The notes: generated by a model not told the origin, from the letters alone. 64,000 nucleotides of DNA from an uncultured Porphyromonadaceae bacterium (GCA_947176755.1 CAMWRW010000001.1:46919-110918); one strand, 5' to 3'. Shown: positions 44,710-54,665, counted from the first letter of the stretch. Made by a program: numbers and translations.

Positions 44710-45510
44710 TCAGCGGGGCAACAACAGAGTCGGAGGCATATTGTCGAGCATATACTCCCAATCTTCCCGGCTTCCTGAATAGACGTCGAGGTCGACCTCG
44801 GTTTTCACCCCCGCAACATGACCATGATGATAGAACTGCCAGTATAGCCAGTCTCCGGAACGGGAATTGTCGGTGAACTGACAAATCCATAACGGCAGAT
44901 CGCGGAATTCGTCGTAGATATATTTGTCGAACCCCGCCCGGTTGGAATAAAGGATAGGTCTGACACCGGCCACATTAAGATATTCGATCATATCGCGCAG
45001 TCGGATGATGATAGAGTCGTGAGGCACGCCGCCCGCGTTTCCCGTCTCCTCAACATCAATCGCCATTCCGAGATCGAGACATCTTCCGGCCACAGAGCGA
45101 ATGAAATTTCGAGCCTGGGCGACTCCGTCGCGGTCAAAGCGGAAGAAGTGGTAGGCTCCGGTCTTAAGACCGGCCTGGGTCGCTTTCTGAAAGTTCAGTA
45201 TGAAATTATTGTCGCGGAAGGTCTCCCCTTCCGAAGCCTTTATCCACACAAATTCAATTCCGTCGGCCGCCACCGCCTTGAAATCAATCATCCCGTTATG
45301 GGAAGAGACGTCGATTCCGCGAATGGGAAACCTTTCCGGATCGACGTATGGGGGCGAAACGCGATATTCATGCCACGCATAGAGAATGGAGGCCGCAAGA
45401 AGGAGCGACACTCCAAGGAAGAGTGCCGATATCCGCAGCTCCTTTTTCTTCCTTTTGAAAAGGCTCTCCTTTTTCGCGGGCGCGTCCTTTATCTCCTCGA
45501 TATCCGGCAT
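44710..45510 (-). CDS. Membrane-anchored GH25 lysozyme
   Basis: A 266-residue protein started at ATG 45510 (MPDIEEIKDAPAKKESLFKRKKKELR); the longer start at 45594 would overlap the upstream gene and is rejected. A basic N-terminal cytosolic segment and one membrane helix (about 27-46) anchor the catalytic domain in the periplasm. GH25 residues are D67 in RGIDVSSHNG and D152/E154 in AIDVEETG, so the site that cuts the MurNAc-GlcNAc bond appears intact; the last strand ends VDLDVYSGSREDW. It lies 14 nt after the 45525-47264 gene. Confidence 0.9.
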   Translation of the reverse strand: MPDIEEIKDAPAKKESLFKRKKKELRISALFLGVSLLLAASILYAWHEYRVSPPYVDPERFPIRGIDVSSHNGMIDFKAVAADGIEFVWIKASEGETFRDNNFILNFQKATQAGLKTGAYHFFRFDRDGVAQARNFIRSVAGRCLDLGMAIDVEETGNAGGVPHDSIIIRLRDMIEYLNVAGVRPILYSNRAGFDKYIYDEFRDLPLWICQFTDNSRSGDWLYWQFYHHGHVAGVKTEVDLDVYSGSREDWEYMLDNMPPTLLLPR

Positions 45511-45524
45511 GAACACAAAATTAA

Positions 45525-47264
45525 TCAATTTTTGCGGAATACGGAAAACCAACGGGTTGAATCCGTGCGGCAATATCCGTTGGAACGAAGCCAACGTTCA
45601 ACCGTCTCATTCTTCTCTTTCAGATGATAAGGGGTCGGTTTTCCGCCCCCGGCCCCATACGTGGGGTCGGGCGTGAAAGCCCCGTATGCCTGAGCATCAA
45701 ATTCGTGGAACACCACAGGAGGAAATTCCCCATTGGAAGCCATTTCATCGAGCTTCGACTGCAGACGTCCGACCGACAACTGCTCGGGCCACGAATTTCC
45801 GAAGGCCGGGAGGGTGCCGCTCAGCCAGTAAAGACCGGGAGCCCCGCCGTAGATAAGCACTTTCTCTCCGGGCTTGACAAGGCCCGCGAGTTCAGTGGAG
45901 AACTCGGCGATTGCCTCGGCGCGTGCCGGCGTGGTCAGCGCTCCGCGCAGCTCAGGATGATTGACAGAGGCCATTTTCTCGATCAGCGGTCCTTCATCCA
46001 TATACGCCCCTCCCCGGTACATTCCGACGAACCCTAACCCTGCGAATAAGAGGGCAAGAAGCCAGAGCGTGGTCAATCCGTGACGGAAAACGGAGACAGT
46101 CCATGCGGCCGCGACAGCAACCGCCGCGGCAAGCGCCGTCGAACCTACTCCAAGCAGGATTCCGTCGCAACCCATCGGCAGGAGCCTCATTAGCAGGATT
46201 CCGCCCCAAGCGAGAATTGAACCCCGATGCCAACGTTTCCGAAGCAGGGAGCACGTGCAGCCGAACAGTGAGAGCGATGCGGTGGCGAAAAGGAGGCCGC
46301 CATCTCCGCGAAGGAGAGCTACCAAAAGCCATCCCGCGAGTCCAACCGCGTACAGAGGCCGCCATAAAAGACCGGGCAAAAGAAAGCAGGCCAGTATCAA
46401 AGCTCGCTTGCATATCGCTCCCCACATATCCATACTCTTGAGCATCAGATTGTCGAGATTATGCGTAGCAGATCCCGACGATCCGGTGGCGATGCCGACA
46501 AGATCCTGAAGATTGGCGACCATCTCTTTCCATTGGCCGAGCAAGATTAAGAGCAGGATCACCGACAGGACCCCCGCAACCCATCCGAGGAAGAATTCTC
46601 CGGTTCGTCGGAGTGTCTCGCGGGCCGGCATTTTTCCTGCCGTCATGAAACGATATCCGAGAGGAACAAGCAGAAAGAGCATGACCTCGCAAAGGTTTGT
46701 CATACGCGTAAAGGCGTTGACCCCTAACAAGAAAGCCCCGACGAATATCATCTTGCCCTTCATCAGCCCCCGGGCCACCAAAAGCATACCCCACAAGCCG
46801 AGAAGACAGGTGATTAAATCGTATGCAAGCACATGGACACCCCTGAAGTAGACTCCCATCACAAGGACTACGGCTGCCAACGAACATGATTCGGCATGCT
46901 TTTCCCCAATGAGAGAGACGACGGCAAAGCGGATTCCGAGTGCGATGCCGCATAAAGTCGCCGCACCCCCGAAACGCATCCAGAGAAGCGGTGTGCAACC
47001 GATTATTTCCCCGGCGGAAAGCCATAAGCGCCCGACCAACCCGGAAAACCAGTACATGAAATTATATTCCACGGCTTCCGGGGCGCGGAAGAAATTGTCG
47101 TAGAACGTGAAATAGAAGCCGGTGTCGCCAAGTTCGATTCCGAAAAGCGTGTCGGGAACCGACATTAGGAGCGTGACCAGAATAGTTGCCGCTATCCACC
47201 ATCCCCTCGTCGACCGGGATTCAGACTCATACCGACGGGGAATATCAAGCTGCATCGGTCTCAT
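45525..47264 (-). CDS. Polytopic membrane protein, GT-C glycosyltransferase-like
   Basis: A 579-residue protein with about twelve hydrophobic helices and a soluble C-terminal domain (about 410-579). The first loop after helix 1 has GIELGDTGFYFTFYDNFF, an acidic motif at the spot where GT-C enzymes keep their catalytic aspartate. The C-terminal part holds PGEKVLIYGGAPGLYWLSG and VVFHEFDAQAYGA. These features recall lipid-linked sugar transferases such as the ArnT/PMT group, but I cannot assign one. Its ATG overlaps the DUF3256 stop by 4 nt, so translation is coupled. GH25 and another polytopic protein follow. Confidence 0.62.
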   Translation of the reverse strand: MRPMQLDIPRRYESESRSTRGWWIAATILVTLLMSVPDTLFGIELGDTGFYFTFYDNFFRAPEAVEYNFMYWFSGLVGRLWLSAGEIIGCTPLLWMRFGGAATLCGIALGIRFAVVSLIGEKHAESCSLAAVVLVMGVYFRGVHVLAYDLITCLLGLWGMLLVARGLMKGKMIFVGAFLLGVNAFTRMTNLCEVMLFLLVPLGYRFMTAGKMPARETLRRTGEFFLGWVAGVLSVILLLILLGQWKEMVANLQDLVGIATGSSGSATHNLDNLMLKSMDMWGAICKRALILACFLLPGLLWRPLYAVGLAGWLLVALLRGDGGLLFATASLSLFGCTCSLLRKRWHRGSILAWGGILLMRLLPMGCDGILLGVGSTALAAAVAVAAAWTVSVFRHGLTTLWLLALLFAGLGFVGMYRGGAYMDEGPLIEKMASVNHPELRGALTTPARAEAIAEFSTELAGLVKPGEKVLIYGGAPGLYWLSGTLPAFGNSWPEQLSVGRLQSKLDEMASNGEFPPVVFHEFDAQAYGAFTPDPTYGAGGGKPTPYHLKEKNETVERWLRSNGYCRTDSTRWFSVFRKN

Positions 47265-47929
47265 TGCAGCCTGTATCGCGATCCGGTCCAGTAGAGACGA
47301 CGGTCGCGGATGTAGGGCTTAAGACGGTCGTAATCCTCCTGTCCCATAAATGTACCGACCGTCAGACGAGCCGTTATCAATGTGGAAACTCCATCGAAAG
47401 CGAGTTCGAAAGTCGGGAATGGAATAAGAGCGAGGAGTCCTTTCCTTTCCGAAGGGGAAAGGGAGGTCAGCGGTCCAAAATCAAGGAAATCCTCGATTTT
47501 CAGATCCGGGAACAGGCTTTTGCTCTTCAAGGGCTTCATCCCTTCTCCATAAAAAGAGATTTCGGAGTCGCAGGCCTGCTGGCTGTCGCCGAGCGTACTG
47601 ATACACGCAGCTATCGTCCGTTTTCCCTTCCGGAGGAGGCGGAGAGAGATGCGCGAACTTCCTGTCACTTCGACATTGAGGAGGGAATCTGTAGCCGGAG
47701 CGACCACGACCGACGTGCCGTTCATAGAATTTCTCACAGGCCGCATCTCTCCGTTGCGAAGATAATCGAGCATATCGAGACGCGAAGAGCGCGAAAGAAT
47801 CTCAACCACGTCAAGCGGCAGATTGATGAATGCCTCGCGGATCGTCAGCGTATCCTCGGCAATGCGGGTGCGCGCCGAAACTCCGGAGACTCCAAGCAGT
47901 AGAGTCAGTATAATAATCAAGTGTTTCAT
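47261..47929 (-). CDS. Exported DUF3256 family protein
   Basis: A 222-residue protein started at ATG 47929 with signal peptide MKHLIIILTLLLGVSGVSA; the longer frame from 47965 adds twelve residues not like a signal. The mature part matches the pattern of DUF3256 proteins of Bacteroidales: IREAFINLPLDVVEILSRSSRLDMLDYL, then KGKRTIAACISTLGDSQQACDSEISFY, and the C-terminal RDRRLYWTGSRYRL. Function is unknown; it is likely periplasmic. A box resembling TAnnTTTG (complement of 47937-47944, one mismatch) lies just before the start codon. Confidence 0.8.
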   Translation of the reverse strand: MKHLIIILTLLLGVSGVSARTRIAEDTLTIREAFINLPLDVVEILSRSSRLDMLDYLRNGEMRPVRNSMNGTSVVVAPATDSLLNVEVTGSSRISLRLLRKGKRTIAACISTLGDSQQACDSEISFYGEGMKPLKSKSLFPDLKIEDFLDFGPLTSLSPSERKGLLALIPFPTFELAFDGVSTLITARLTVGTFMGQEDYDRLKPYIRDRRLYWTGSRYRLQ

Positions 47930-47969
47930 GACAACGCGAAGATAGCAAATAATCGCGAGAGCCACAAGA

Positions 47970-48005
47970 AAAAAGAATCGGTGAGGCCGACTGCCGACCT
48001 CACCG
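47970..48005 (-). terminator. Terminator after the DEAD-box helicase gene
   Basis: On the minus strand an 8-bp stem (47979-47986 with 47998-48005), extended inward past one mismatch, is followed by attcttttttcttg. It lies 23 nt past the helicase stop and separates this transcript from the DUF3256 group. Confidence 0.75.
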
Positions 48006-48027
48006 AAATTCTCTTTATAAAAGAATT

Positions 48028-50073
48028 TTATTTATAAAAGATTTCGTATCCGCTCTGCTTCCCGGAGTCTTTACCCCTCTTTTCCCCTTTGGAACCCTTT
48101 TCTCCTTTGGCTCCCTTTGAGGCCTTCGCGGATTTTTTCGGGCCTTTCGGACCCTTTTTTTCTTTCACGGTCTTTCCTTTATGTTTCTTTGCAAGCCGAC
48201 CGGAGTAGGTGTATTCCGGTTCATCAGAGCCGTAGTCGGCCCCTTCGCGAGCGACTTCGGCGCGAATCTTCTGTCCGAAGAACTCGGCGTGGCGCAATGC
48301 GTCGAGCACCCGGCGGGCGTCATTCTTGCGCACATCAAAGAGCGTATATCCGGGCATAAGGTCGATGCGACCAATTTCCGGCTTGGATCCATTGACATTG
48401 CGGTTCACGAGGTCCATCAGGTTGCCGGGGAAGAAACCGGAACCCTTGCCAATGTTTACCATCAGGCGTTCGTAGCCCTCCTCGGCGTTCCGGCGGTCCT
48501 TGTCGCCTTTGGCACGCCGCTCGCCACGTTCCTTGCGCTCCCCTTTTGCCGGTTTTGTGTCGTTAAGGTCAATATCGGGCATATCGCGGTAATAGGCAAG
48601 GAGGCGGTTGAATTCAAGAGAAAGGACGCGTTTGAGAAGATCCTCGCCGGAAAGCCATTCCAGTTTCTTCTTAACGCCCTGGATATATTGACCGATTTCC
48701 GCCTCGTTGACCTCCACACGTTCCAGACGGTCGGCCAGGTTGTAAAGCTGCTTTTCAATGATATGGGCCGGAGTGGGGACCTTACGGTATTCGAACTCCT
48801 TGCCGATAATCTTTTGAATCTGGGCAATCTTATGTTTTTCGCGGGTATGGATAATGGCGACGGAAACTCCCGTCTTGTTCGCGCGGCCCGTACGACCGGA
48901 ACGGTGGGTATAGACCGCCACATCGTCGGGAAGTCCGAAATTGATCACATGCGTGAGGTCGTCGACATCAAGACCGCGGGCGGCAACGTCAGTCGCAATC
49001 AGGAGCTGAGTGACATGGTCGCGGAATTTCTTCATCGCCAGATCACGTTGTGCCTGCGAAAGGTCGCCGTGAAGGCAATCCGCATTGTAACCGTCGGCCA
49101 CAAGACGGTCGGCGATCTCCTGAGTTTCCTTCTTCGTGCGACAGAACACGATTCCGTAGATATTCGGGGAATTGTCGACAACACGTTTCAGGGCCAGATA
49201 TTTGTCCTGAGCCTTGACAAGATAATAGATATGACGGACATTACGCGAACCTTCGTTACGGTTTCCCGCAACAAATTCCACAGGGTCGTGCATATATTTC
49301 TTGGCAATGGCGGCAATCTCCTTCGGCATGGTGGCGGAGAACATCAGCATCTTCCTGTTTTCCGGCACATGCGACAGGATTTCGTCGATGTCGTCAAGGA
49401 AACCCATATTAAGCATCTCATCCGCCTCGTCAAGAATCACGGTGTGGACATCATTGAGCTTCACCACTCCACGCTTTATCAAGTCAATAAGACGACCCGG
49501 CGTGGCCACGATAATCTGCACTCCGTTCTTGAGCGACCGAATCTGGCTTTCGATGCTCGACCCGCCGTAGACGGGGAGGATTTTCAGTCCGTCGATATTT
49601 TTGGAGAAATCGGCAAGATCGCCGGCAATCTGAAGACAAAGTTCACGCGTCGGGGCGATAACGAGGGCCTGAGGCACATTGCGGTCAACATCTATGCGCT
49701 GAATCACAGGGAGGCCAAAAGCGGCGGTCTTTCCCGTGCCGGTCTGCGCGAGACCAATCACATCTCCCTCCTTTTCAAGAAGATGTGGAATCACCATCTC
49801 TTGAATAGGCATTGGATTGACAAAGCCAAGTTCGGAAATCGCGTCAAGCAACCTTTGTTCGACTCCGAGAGCCTCGAATCCATTCACTTTATTTTCTTCT
49901 CCAGCCTCAACGTCGGCCTCCAATGCCTCTGCGGCGGCAAGCGCCTCCTCACGGTTTTCCTCATTTCCGAGGAGCTCCTGCTCTACGGCAACTTCTTCAG
50001 CAACCGCTTCGGCAACTCGCTGTTCAGCCGCATCCTCAATTCCTTCGGCCGAGTATATCTTGTCGTCTTCCAT
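48028..50073 (-). CDS. DEAD-box ATP-dependent RNA helicase with DbpA-type RNA-binding domain
   Basis: A 681-residue cytosolic helicase of the DeaD/CsdA type that remodels RNA, for example in ribosome assembly or cold adaptation. An acidic, alanine- and glutamate-rich extension fills residues 1-60. The core follows: Q motif (NPMPIQ), Walker A AQTGTGKT near 109, PTRELCLQ, DEAD box in VILDEADEML, SAT, and HRSGRTGR. A DbpA-like domain lies near 540-615 (ERLMVNIGKGSGFFPGNLMDLVN), and the tail is lysine- and glycine-rich with K-G-x repeats. It lies 53 nt downstream of the C25 gene and ends at a terminator. Confidence 0.93.
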   Translation of the reverse strand: MEDDKIYSAEGIEDAAEQRVAEAVAEEVAVEQELLGNEENREEALAAAEALEADVEAGEENKVNGFEALGVEQRLLDAISELGFVNPMPIQEMVIPHLLEKEGDVIGLAQTGTGKTAAFGLPVIQRIDVDRNVPQALVIAPTRELCLQIAGDLADFSKNIDGLKILPVYGGSSIESQIRSLKNGVQIIVATPGRLIDLIKRGVVKLNDVHTVILDEADEMLNMGFLDDIDEILSHVPENRKMLMFSATMPKEIAAIAKKYMHDPVEFVAGNRNEGSRNVRHIYYLVKAQDKYLALKRVVDNSPNIYGIVFCRTKKETQEIADRLVADGYNADCLHGDLSQAQRDLAMKKFRDHVTQLLIATDVAARGLDVDDLTHVINFGLPDDVAVYTHRSGRTGRANKTGVSVAIIHTREKHKIAQIQKIIGKEFEYRKVPTPAHIIEKQLYNLADRLERVEVNEAEIGQYIQGVKKKLEWLSGEDLLKRVLSLEFNRLLAYYRDMPDIDLNDTKPAKGERKERGERRAKGDKDRRNAEEGYERLMVNIGKGSGFFPGNLMDLVNRNVNGSKPEIGRIDLMPGYTLFDVRKNDARRVLDALRHAEFFGQKIRAEVAREGADYGSDEPEYTYSGRLAKKHKGKTVKEKKGPKGPKKSAKASKGAKGEKGSKGEKRGKDSGKQSGYEIFYK

Positions 50074-50126
50074 AAATTTTCTTTTTATTCTTTACAGAAG
50101 ATTAACGTCGTGACTCCTCAATATGT

Positions 50127-53100
50127 TTATTTCACGACCGAGAAGGACACCTTGCGCGAATGGCGACGAGCGCCGGATTCACCGGTTTCCACGATGGCAG
50201 CCGAGTAAATGCCGGGGGTCCAGCCCTCTGTGGAGCAGACAATCTCGGAAGCATCCGCAGGTCCGGAAAAGACCGTGCGTCCCCCGGCGTCTGTGACTCG
50301 AAGTTCGAGGCCGCTCGCGGGGCCGGCTCCGGAAACATCGAAACGGACTTCATCGAGCGCCACATACGAAACGATGTCAAGAGTCAGCAACGGGGCGCGT
50401 CCTACCGTGAACTCACACACAGCTTTCGGCGACAAATTCCCGGAGGAATCCCTGACTGTCATCTCAAACCGATGCTCCCCTTCGGGAAGGTTCAGCATCA
50501 CACAGGCGTCACTCCAATCCGAAACATAACCGACCGCACCTCCGGCATCTTCATTACGCACGAAAGGTTCACCATCAAGACGGGCGTTGATTCCGACCCC
50601 ATAAAGGGGCGAGAAACCGACATTATCAGAGGCGGAAAGAAGGAGTTTGCCGGAAACCGCATCATATTTAACTTCAACTTCCGGAGCTTCCGTGTCGACT
50701 TCCGGCTTCTCCCCGGCGACAGCGCCGAGCGGGAGCATCTGAAGATCGGCCGAGCCTGCGAAAGCGTTCCGTCGCGTCGGTTCATAAACGCCGACATAGA
50801 CCTTCAGCGGGGAATCCGTGTCTCCGGGCAACGGTCTGAAATCAGCCACATCCTGAGGCAGAAGAATCGGAACCGAGAAGCGACCGTCGACCACGTCCCC
50901 CATGGCGGAAACGATCTCAATCCCGGTGTCCTCCACCGGAAGATAATCATAGACACCGTTTCCAAGCAATTCCTCGGAAAAATGGAGTGAAGTCGGACGG
51001 CATATTCTTACGACGACCTTCCCGTTGACAGCCGTGTCGGTGCGGGTTCCTGCCGGAATCAGGCAATTTCCGCTGACCGTCACGATATGCCCTTCGACGA
51101 CAGCATCCTTATCGATCGAAACGGAGGCCGAACGCAGGGCGACGGGCATACGGAGAGCGGGGTCGCCGACATAATAGAAGCACAATTCATTATTATTCTC
51201 CGTGCCTGTTTTGGCGGTGGCATAGACCTCCCCGACGGTCGGAGACGACGTGCGCGGACGGCCGGAGGAATCGAGGAACATAGCCTTGAGAAATTCTTTC
51301 GCAAGGGTTTCATTCTGCTGCGACCAGACTTTGCGAGTCGAGACAACGGCCCCGATCAGTCCTCGCGGAGAGTCTGTGACACAAAGGTCGCCGATTCCGG
51401 TCTGTCCGAGGTCGATCGGACTCAGCAGACATCCGGCCATGAACATGAATCCGAGATAACGGTTTCGGAGGTTTATGAAGTCCTGCGTCTGCCAGAAACG
51501 TTCATACATACCGGAAGCACCGGCATGACCGTAATAAATCGAATAAATGATACCCTCCTCAAGCGCACGTCTCAATTCGGCGCCGGCATCCTCCTGCTCG
51601 TAGTCCGCTACAAGAATATTGCTGTGCGGAAATTCCCCTCCGGAAGTGGCTTTGGCGTAAGCCTGAAGAAAAGATGCGTAAGAGAGGGTTTGTTTCGCGT
51701 GAGCATGATTCTGACCGGGGCAGCCGAGGCCGAGCGTCCGGTTTACGATAGCAGCCGGATCGCCGCTTTCAAGCATCTGCAGATACTCTTCGATTTTCGC
51801 CACGGCCAATTCTCCCTGATAGGAGGTATGGATCGGGAGCACTCCGACACCCATGTCAAGACGCGACACTTCCATTCGGTTGGTCGATTCAAAAGAATCG
51901 GAAGCATAGCCCGCGAAATCTATCACGGAGGGGGCATCATCCTCCGTCGAGGAGAATGATTCAATCAGCGCGGGGAAGGCGGCAAATGTCTCACCGGAAT
52001 CCGTCGCGACACCGACCCCTCGTAGGTCGTCGCGGAACGGCCCGATAAAGAGCACATTCGAACATTTTCTTCCCGGACTCTGGTAAAGCATCTTGGCGAA
52101 GGCACGGTAAGCCATCGGATCGGGCATACCGGCGGAAAACTCATTATGGACAGCCTCCCGTTCTGCAACGATCACCTTCAGCCCGTCGTAACGCCGATGA
52201 AGCTCCGCGATTCTCTCCGCATACGGGAGCATGGCCCGGATGGTGATGATAAGCAAGTCGCATCCCTCTTTCCCGTAGGAATGGAGATTGCTATTGCCGA
52301 CAGGAGTGTAATTCTCGTGAATCTGTTTCTGAGGTTTGGAGGGATCGAACACGACGACGGACCTTGCCTCGGAGGGGCGGGGAAAATAGGCGAGATTCCC
52401 TTCTACAGGCCACCGGACAGGCTGATAGGGGTCGGTGACATCGAACACGACCGAACCTTCCGGCACATTCAATGCTCCTCGCGACTCGTCGAAGGAAGCA
52501 TTATGGAAGGAAAGGAGCTCCTGGCGAAAATCCCCGCCCGCAATCGCGGGCAGAACTTTCGGATAGGTAAGAATCCAATAATCAAGCCCGATATAGGGAG
52601 CCGTGCCGCCGGAATATTCAAACGTCAGATCCGTTCCGTCGAGAAGAGGTGTCTGCAGGTTTCTTATATAATAGGAATAAGCTTTCTTGCCATCTTTCGA
52701 AGTCGCGATCGAGTCATTGCGCCCGGCGACACCGATCTTCATGGAGCCTCCTTCATCCTTTCCGGAATGAATGAGCGTGAAGTCAAGACGCCCGTAGGGC
52801 GATGATGATGACGTCGCCATGAATGGGGGTCTCAGAGGAAAAGAGTAAGAGGCGCCCCCGGTGAAATCTTCGCCCCAGTAGTACCGGCCGTAGTTTTTCT
52901 CACCGTGAATCAGGTCTCGCTCATGATAGAGGTATCCCCAGAGGTCGTCGCGGACCACCGTGTCGCCGTCGCCCGGAGTCTCCGTTAAAATTTCGGAATA
53001 TGAATTGGCGTCGCTCAGGAAGTAGACCCCGGTGCGACTGTATATATTCAGGGACGTCCGCACGAACTTCGAGCCGTCGAAGGTCAAATTTTCCGGTCCG

Positions 53101-53441
53101 ACAGCATAGAAATACAGGCGGTCATCAGCGTGACACACGCCGACCGGCTGCAGGTCGTCGCGATAGAGTGGAGAATTGGTGCCGGAGTAGAAAGATATGT
53201 TAAGCTCGCAGCCTCCATTTCCGAACACGCCGACACGCTCCGGATTCGAGAAACCCATTTCGCGCAGGCGCGTGTAAGGAATTTCATAAACACCGGACTC
53301 ATCGACCTCGATTTTAACCCATCGGCCCTCCTTGAGAGAGGATTCCGGAAGAAAGGAGAATTTATACGAGGAGGTATAAAGTGCGCTTGCCGGCGTCAGC
53401 GACACCAGCAAGAGAAGAAGAGGAAAAAGAAATTTGTTCAT
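50127..53441 (-). CDS. PorU-like C25 cysteine peptidase, paralogue A (downstream of porV)
   Basis: A 1104-residue exported protein with signal peptide MNKFLFPLLLLLVSLTPASA. The N-terminal domain, SLKEGRWVKIEVDESGVYEIPYTRLREMGF, parallels that of PorU. The C25 peptidase part has H639 in YYGHAGASG and C671 in MAGCLLSP, 32 residues apart, so both catalytic residues of the gingipain fold are kept. An Ig-like region and a C-terminal module ending GIYSAAIVETGE...RKVSFSVVK, of T9SS CTD type, follow. It is closer to the paralogue at 54704 than to PorU at 38483. Only 3 nt separate it from the porV stop, so both are surely cotranscribed. Whether it is a sortase, a cargo protease or a PorV partner is open. 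Confidence 0.8.
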   Translation of the reverse strand: MNKFLFPLLLLLVSLTPASALYTSSYKFSFLPESSLKEGRWVKIEVDESGVYEIPYTRLREMGFSNPERVGVFGNGGCELNISFYSGTNSPLYRDDLQPVGVCHADDRLYFYAVGPENLTFDGSKFVRTSLNIYSRTGVYFLSDANSYSEILTETPGDGDTVVRDDLWGYLYHERDLIHGEKNYGRYYWGEDFTGGASYSFPLRPPFMATSSSSPYGRLDFTLIHSGKDEGGSMKIGVAGRNDSIATSKDGKKAYSYYIRNLQTPLLDGTDLTFEYSGGTAPYIGLDYWILTYPKVLPAIAGGDFRQELLSFHNASFDESRGALNVPEGSVVFDVTDPYQPVRWPVEGNLAYFPRPSEARSVVVFDPSKPQKQIHENYTPVGNSNLHSYGKEGCDLLIITIRAMLPYAERIAELHRRYDGLKVIVAEREAVHNEFSAGMPDPMAYRAFAKMLYQSPGRKCSNVLFIGPFRDDLRGVGVATDSGETFAAFPALIESFSSTEDDAPSVIDFAGYASDSFESTNRMEVSRLDMGVGVLPIHTSYQGELAVAKIEEYLQMLESGDPAAIVNRTLGLGCPGQNHAHAKQTLSYASFLQAYAKATSGGEFPHSNILVADYEQEDAGAELRRALEEGIIYSIYYGHAGASGMYERFWQTQDFINLRNRYLGFMFMAGCLLSPIDLGQTGIGDLCVTDSPRGLIGAVVSTRKVWSQQNETLAKEFLKAMFLDSSGRPRTSSPTVGEVYATAKTGTENNNELCFYYVGDPALRMPVALRSASVSIDKDAVVEGHIVTVSGNCLIPAGTRTDTAVNGKVVVRICRPTSLHFSEELLGNGVYDYLPVEDTGIEIVSAMGDVVDGRFSVPILLPQDVADFRPLPGDTDSPLKVYVGVYEPTRRNAFAGSADLQMLPLGAVAGEKPEVDTEAPEVEVKYDAVSGKLLLSASDNVGFSPLYGVGINARLDGEPFVRNEDAGGAVGYVSDWSDACVMLNLPEGEHRFEMTVRDSSGNLSPKAVCEFTVGRAPLLTLDIVSYVALDEVRFDVSGAGPASGLELRVTDAGGRTVFSGPADASEIVCSTEGWTPGIYSAAIVETGESGARRHSRKVSFSVVK

Positions 53442-53444
53442 CTA

Positions 53445-54665
53445 TTATCTGCGGCGGCCCATCAGATCTCGCAGGCCGTCCATATCGAAAGTAAGTGTGA
53501 AACGCAAAGTCTGGTCAAGGGGAGAGCTCTGTGCCGTGGCAAGCATATATGAGGCGTCGAGCTTCACGACATTGAGAGAAAAGCCGGCACCAAAGGCGAA
53601 ATAGCTTCGACCTCCCTTGTTGGGATGCTCGTAGTTATAACCGGCGCGGACAAAAAATTGCTGGTTGTACTGATATTCCGCACCGAATGCCACTCCGATT
53701 TCCTGAAGCTCCTCCTTGAAGCCTCCCGGGGCATCGGAGAATGATTTGAAGATACCGGTGATCGGCGACATGGTGTTCCATTCGTCCCATGCTTTGTTAT
53801 ATTCCGACTGGCCTTCGGCCGTCTCCATATCATAGTCTTTCGTGCGGGGCATTGTCGGGACGAGGAGCTTGTTGAGGTCGAGACCGAGGGCAAGCGTATG
53901 GAAATCGGCAAGAGGGAACATGAAGTTCGCTCCCAGTCTGAGATTGGTCGGAAGGAAATAATTATAAGTTCCGCCGTCATAGCTCACCTTCGTGCCGACG
54001 TTCGAGATGTCGAAACCCCAAGAGAACTGACATTCGTTCCGTCCGATCATCGGGAAGGAAGTGAAATATCCTGAAAGGTCGACGGAGAAGGCCGATGCGG
54101 CATTATTTGTCTGACCGGTCTGCGTGTCCTGGAACGACAGGTCGGAGAGGATATATCGGAGCACAACGCCCATCGAGAATTTCTCCGACAACTTGCGGGA
54201 ATATCCGGCGTCGATGGCAAACTCGTATGGATGGATTGTCTGCACGGCCCCGCCCGTCACATCGGAAGTGCTCGTATGGACCTCGCCGAGCGAGAAATAG
54301 CGGAAAGAGGCGGATATGGCCTGATTGTCCGACGAACCAAGTTTGTAATATCCCGACAGGTCGGCAAGGAATATATCGTTGACAATCTTACGCAACCAAG
54401 GGGTATATGACAACGCCAGTCCACCTTGAGAATAAGCGAAGGCATATTTCGAAGGATTCCAGAACTGAGAGTTCATATCAGGCTCGGTGGCCGCACCAAG
54501 GTTACCCATCGAGGAACCGCGGGCATCCGGGGCAATCGACAGTGTGGTCACACCCGTATTTACCGGGTTGAACTGATTATCCTTGATATCGTTCTGAGCC
54601 GCCGCCGGAATGCAGGCAAGGGCGAGCAGGAGCAGGAGAGTGTATGTTGTCTTCTTCATTTGCAT
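53445..54665 (-). CDS. porV: Type IX secretion system outer membrane protein PorV
   Basis: A 406-residue outer-membrane beta-barrel of the PorV/LptO (FadL-like) family, which carries T9SS cargo from the translocon to the PorU attachment complex. A signal peptide (MKKTTYTLLLLLALACIPAAAQ) precedes the family N-terminus NPVNTGVTTLSIAPDARGSSMGNLGAATEPDMNSQFWNPSKYAF. Repeated amphipathic strands follow, with a conserved EEIGVAFGAEYQYNQQFFVRAGYNYEHPNKGGRSYFAFGAGF-like segment near 325 and a C-terminal aromatic strand. The start may be ATG 54665 or 54659. It is flanked closely by two PorU-like genes, 3 and 38 nt away. Confidence 0.88.
   Translation of the reverse strand: MQMKKTTYTLLLLLALACIPAAAQNDIKDNQFNPVNTGVTTLSIAPDARGSSMGNLGAATEPDMNSQFWNPSKYAFAYSQGGLALSYTPWLRKIVNDIFLADLSGYYKLGSSDNQAISASFRYFSLGEVHTSTSDVTGGAVQTIHPYEFAIDAGYSRKLSEKFSMGVVLRYILSDLSFQDTQTGQTNNAASAFSVDLSGYFTSFPMIGRNECQFSWGFDISNVGTKVSYDGGTYNYFLPTNLRLGANFMFPLADFHTLALGLDLNKLLVPTMPRTKDYDMETAEGQSEYNKAWDEWNTMSPITGIFKSFSDAPGGFKEELQEIGVAFGAEYQYNQQFFVRAGYNYEHPNKGGRSYFAFGAGFSLNVVKLDASYMLATAQSSPLDQTLRFTLTFDMDGLRDLMGRRR

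Noticed and set aside
48181..50208. 675-codon open frame on the plus strand
   Set aside because: Antisense to the DEAD-box helicase, whose motifs are complete; the antisense translation shows no family features.
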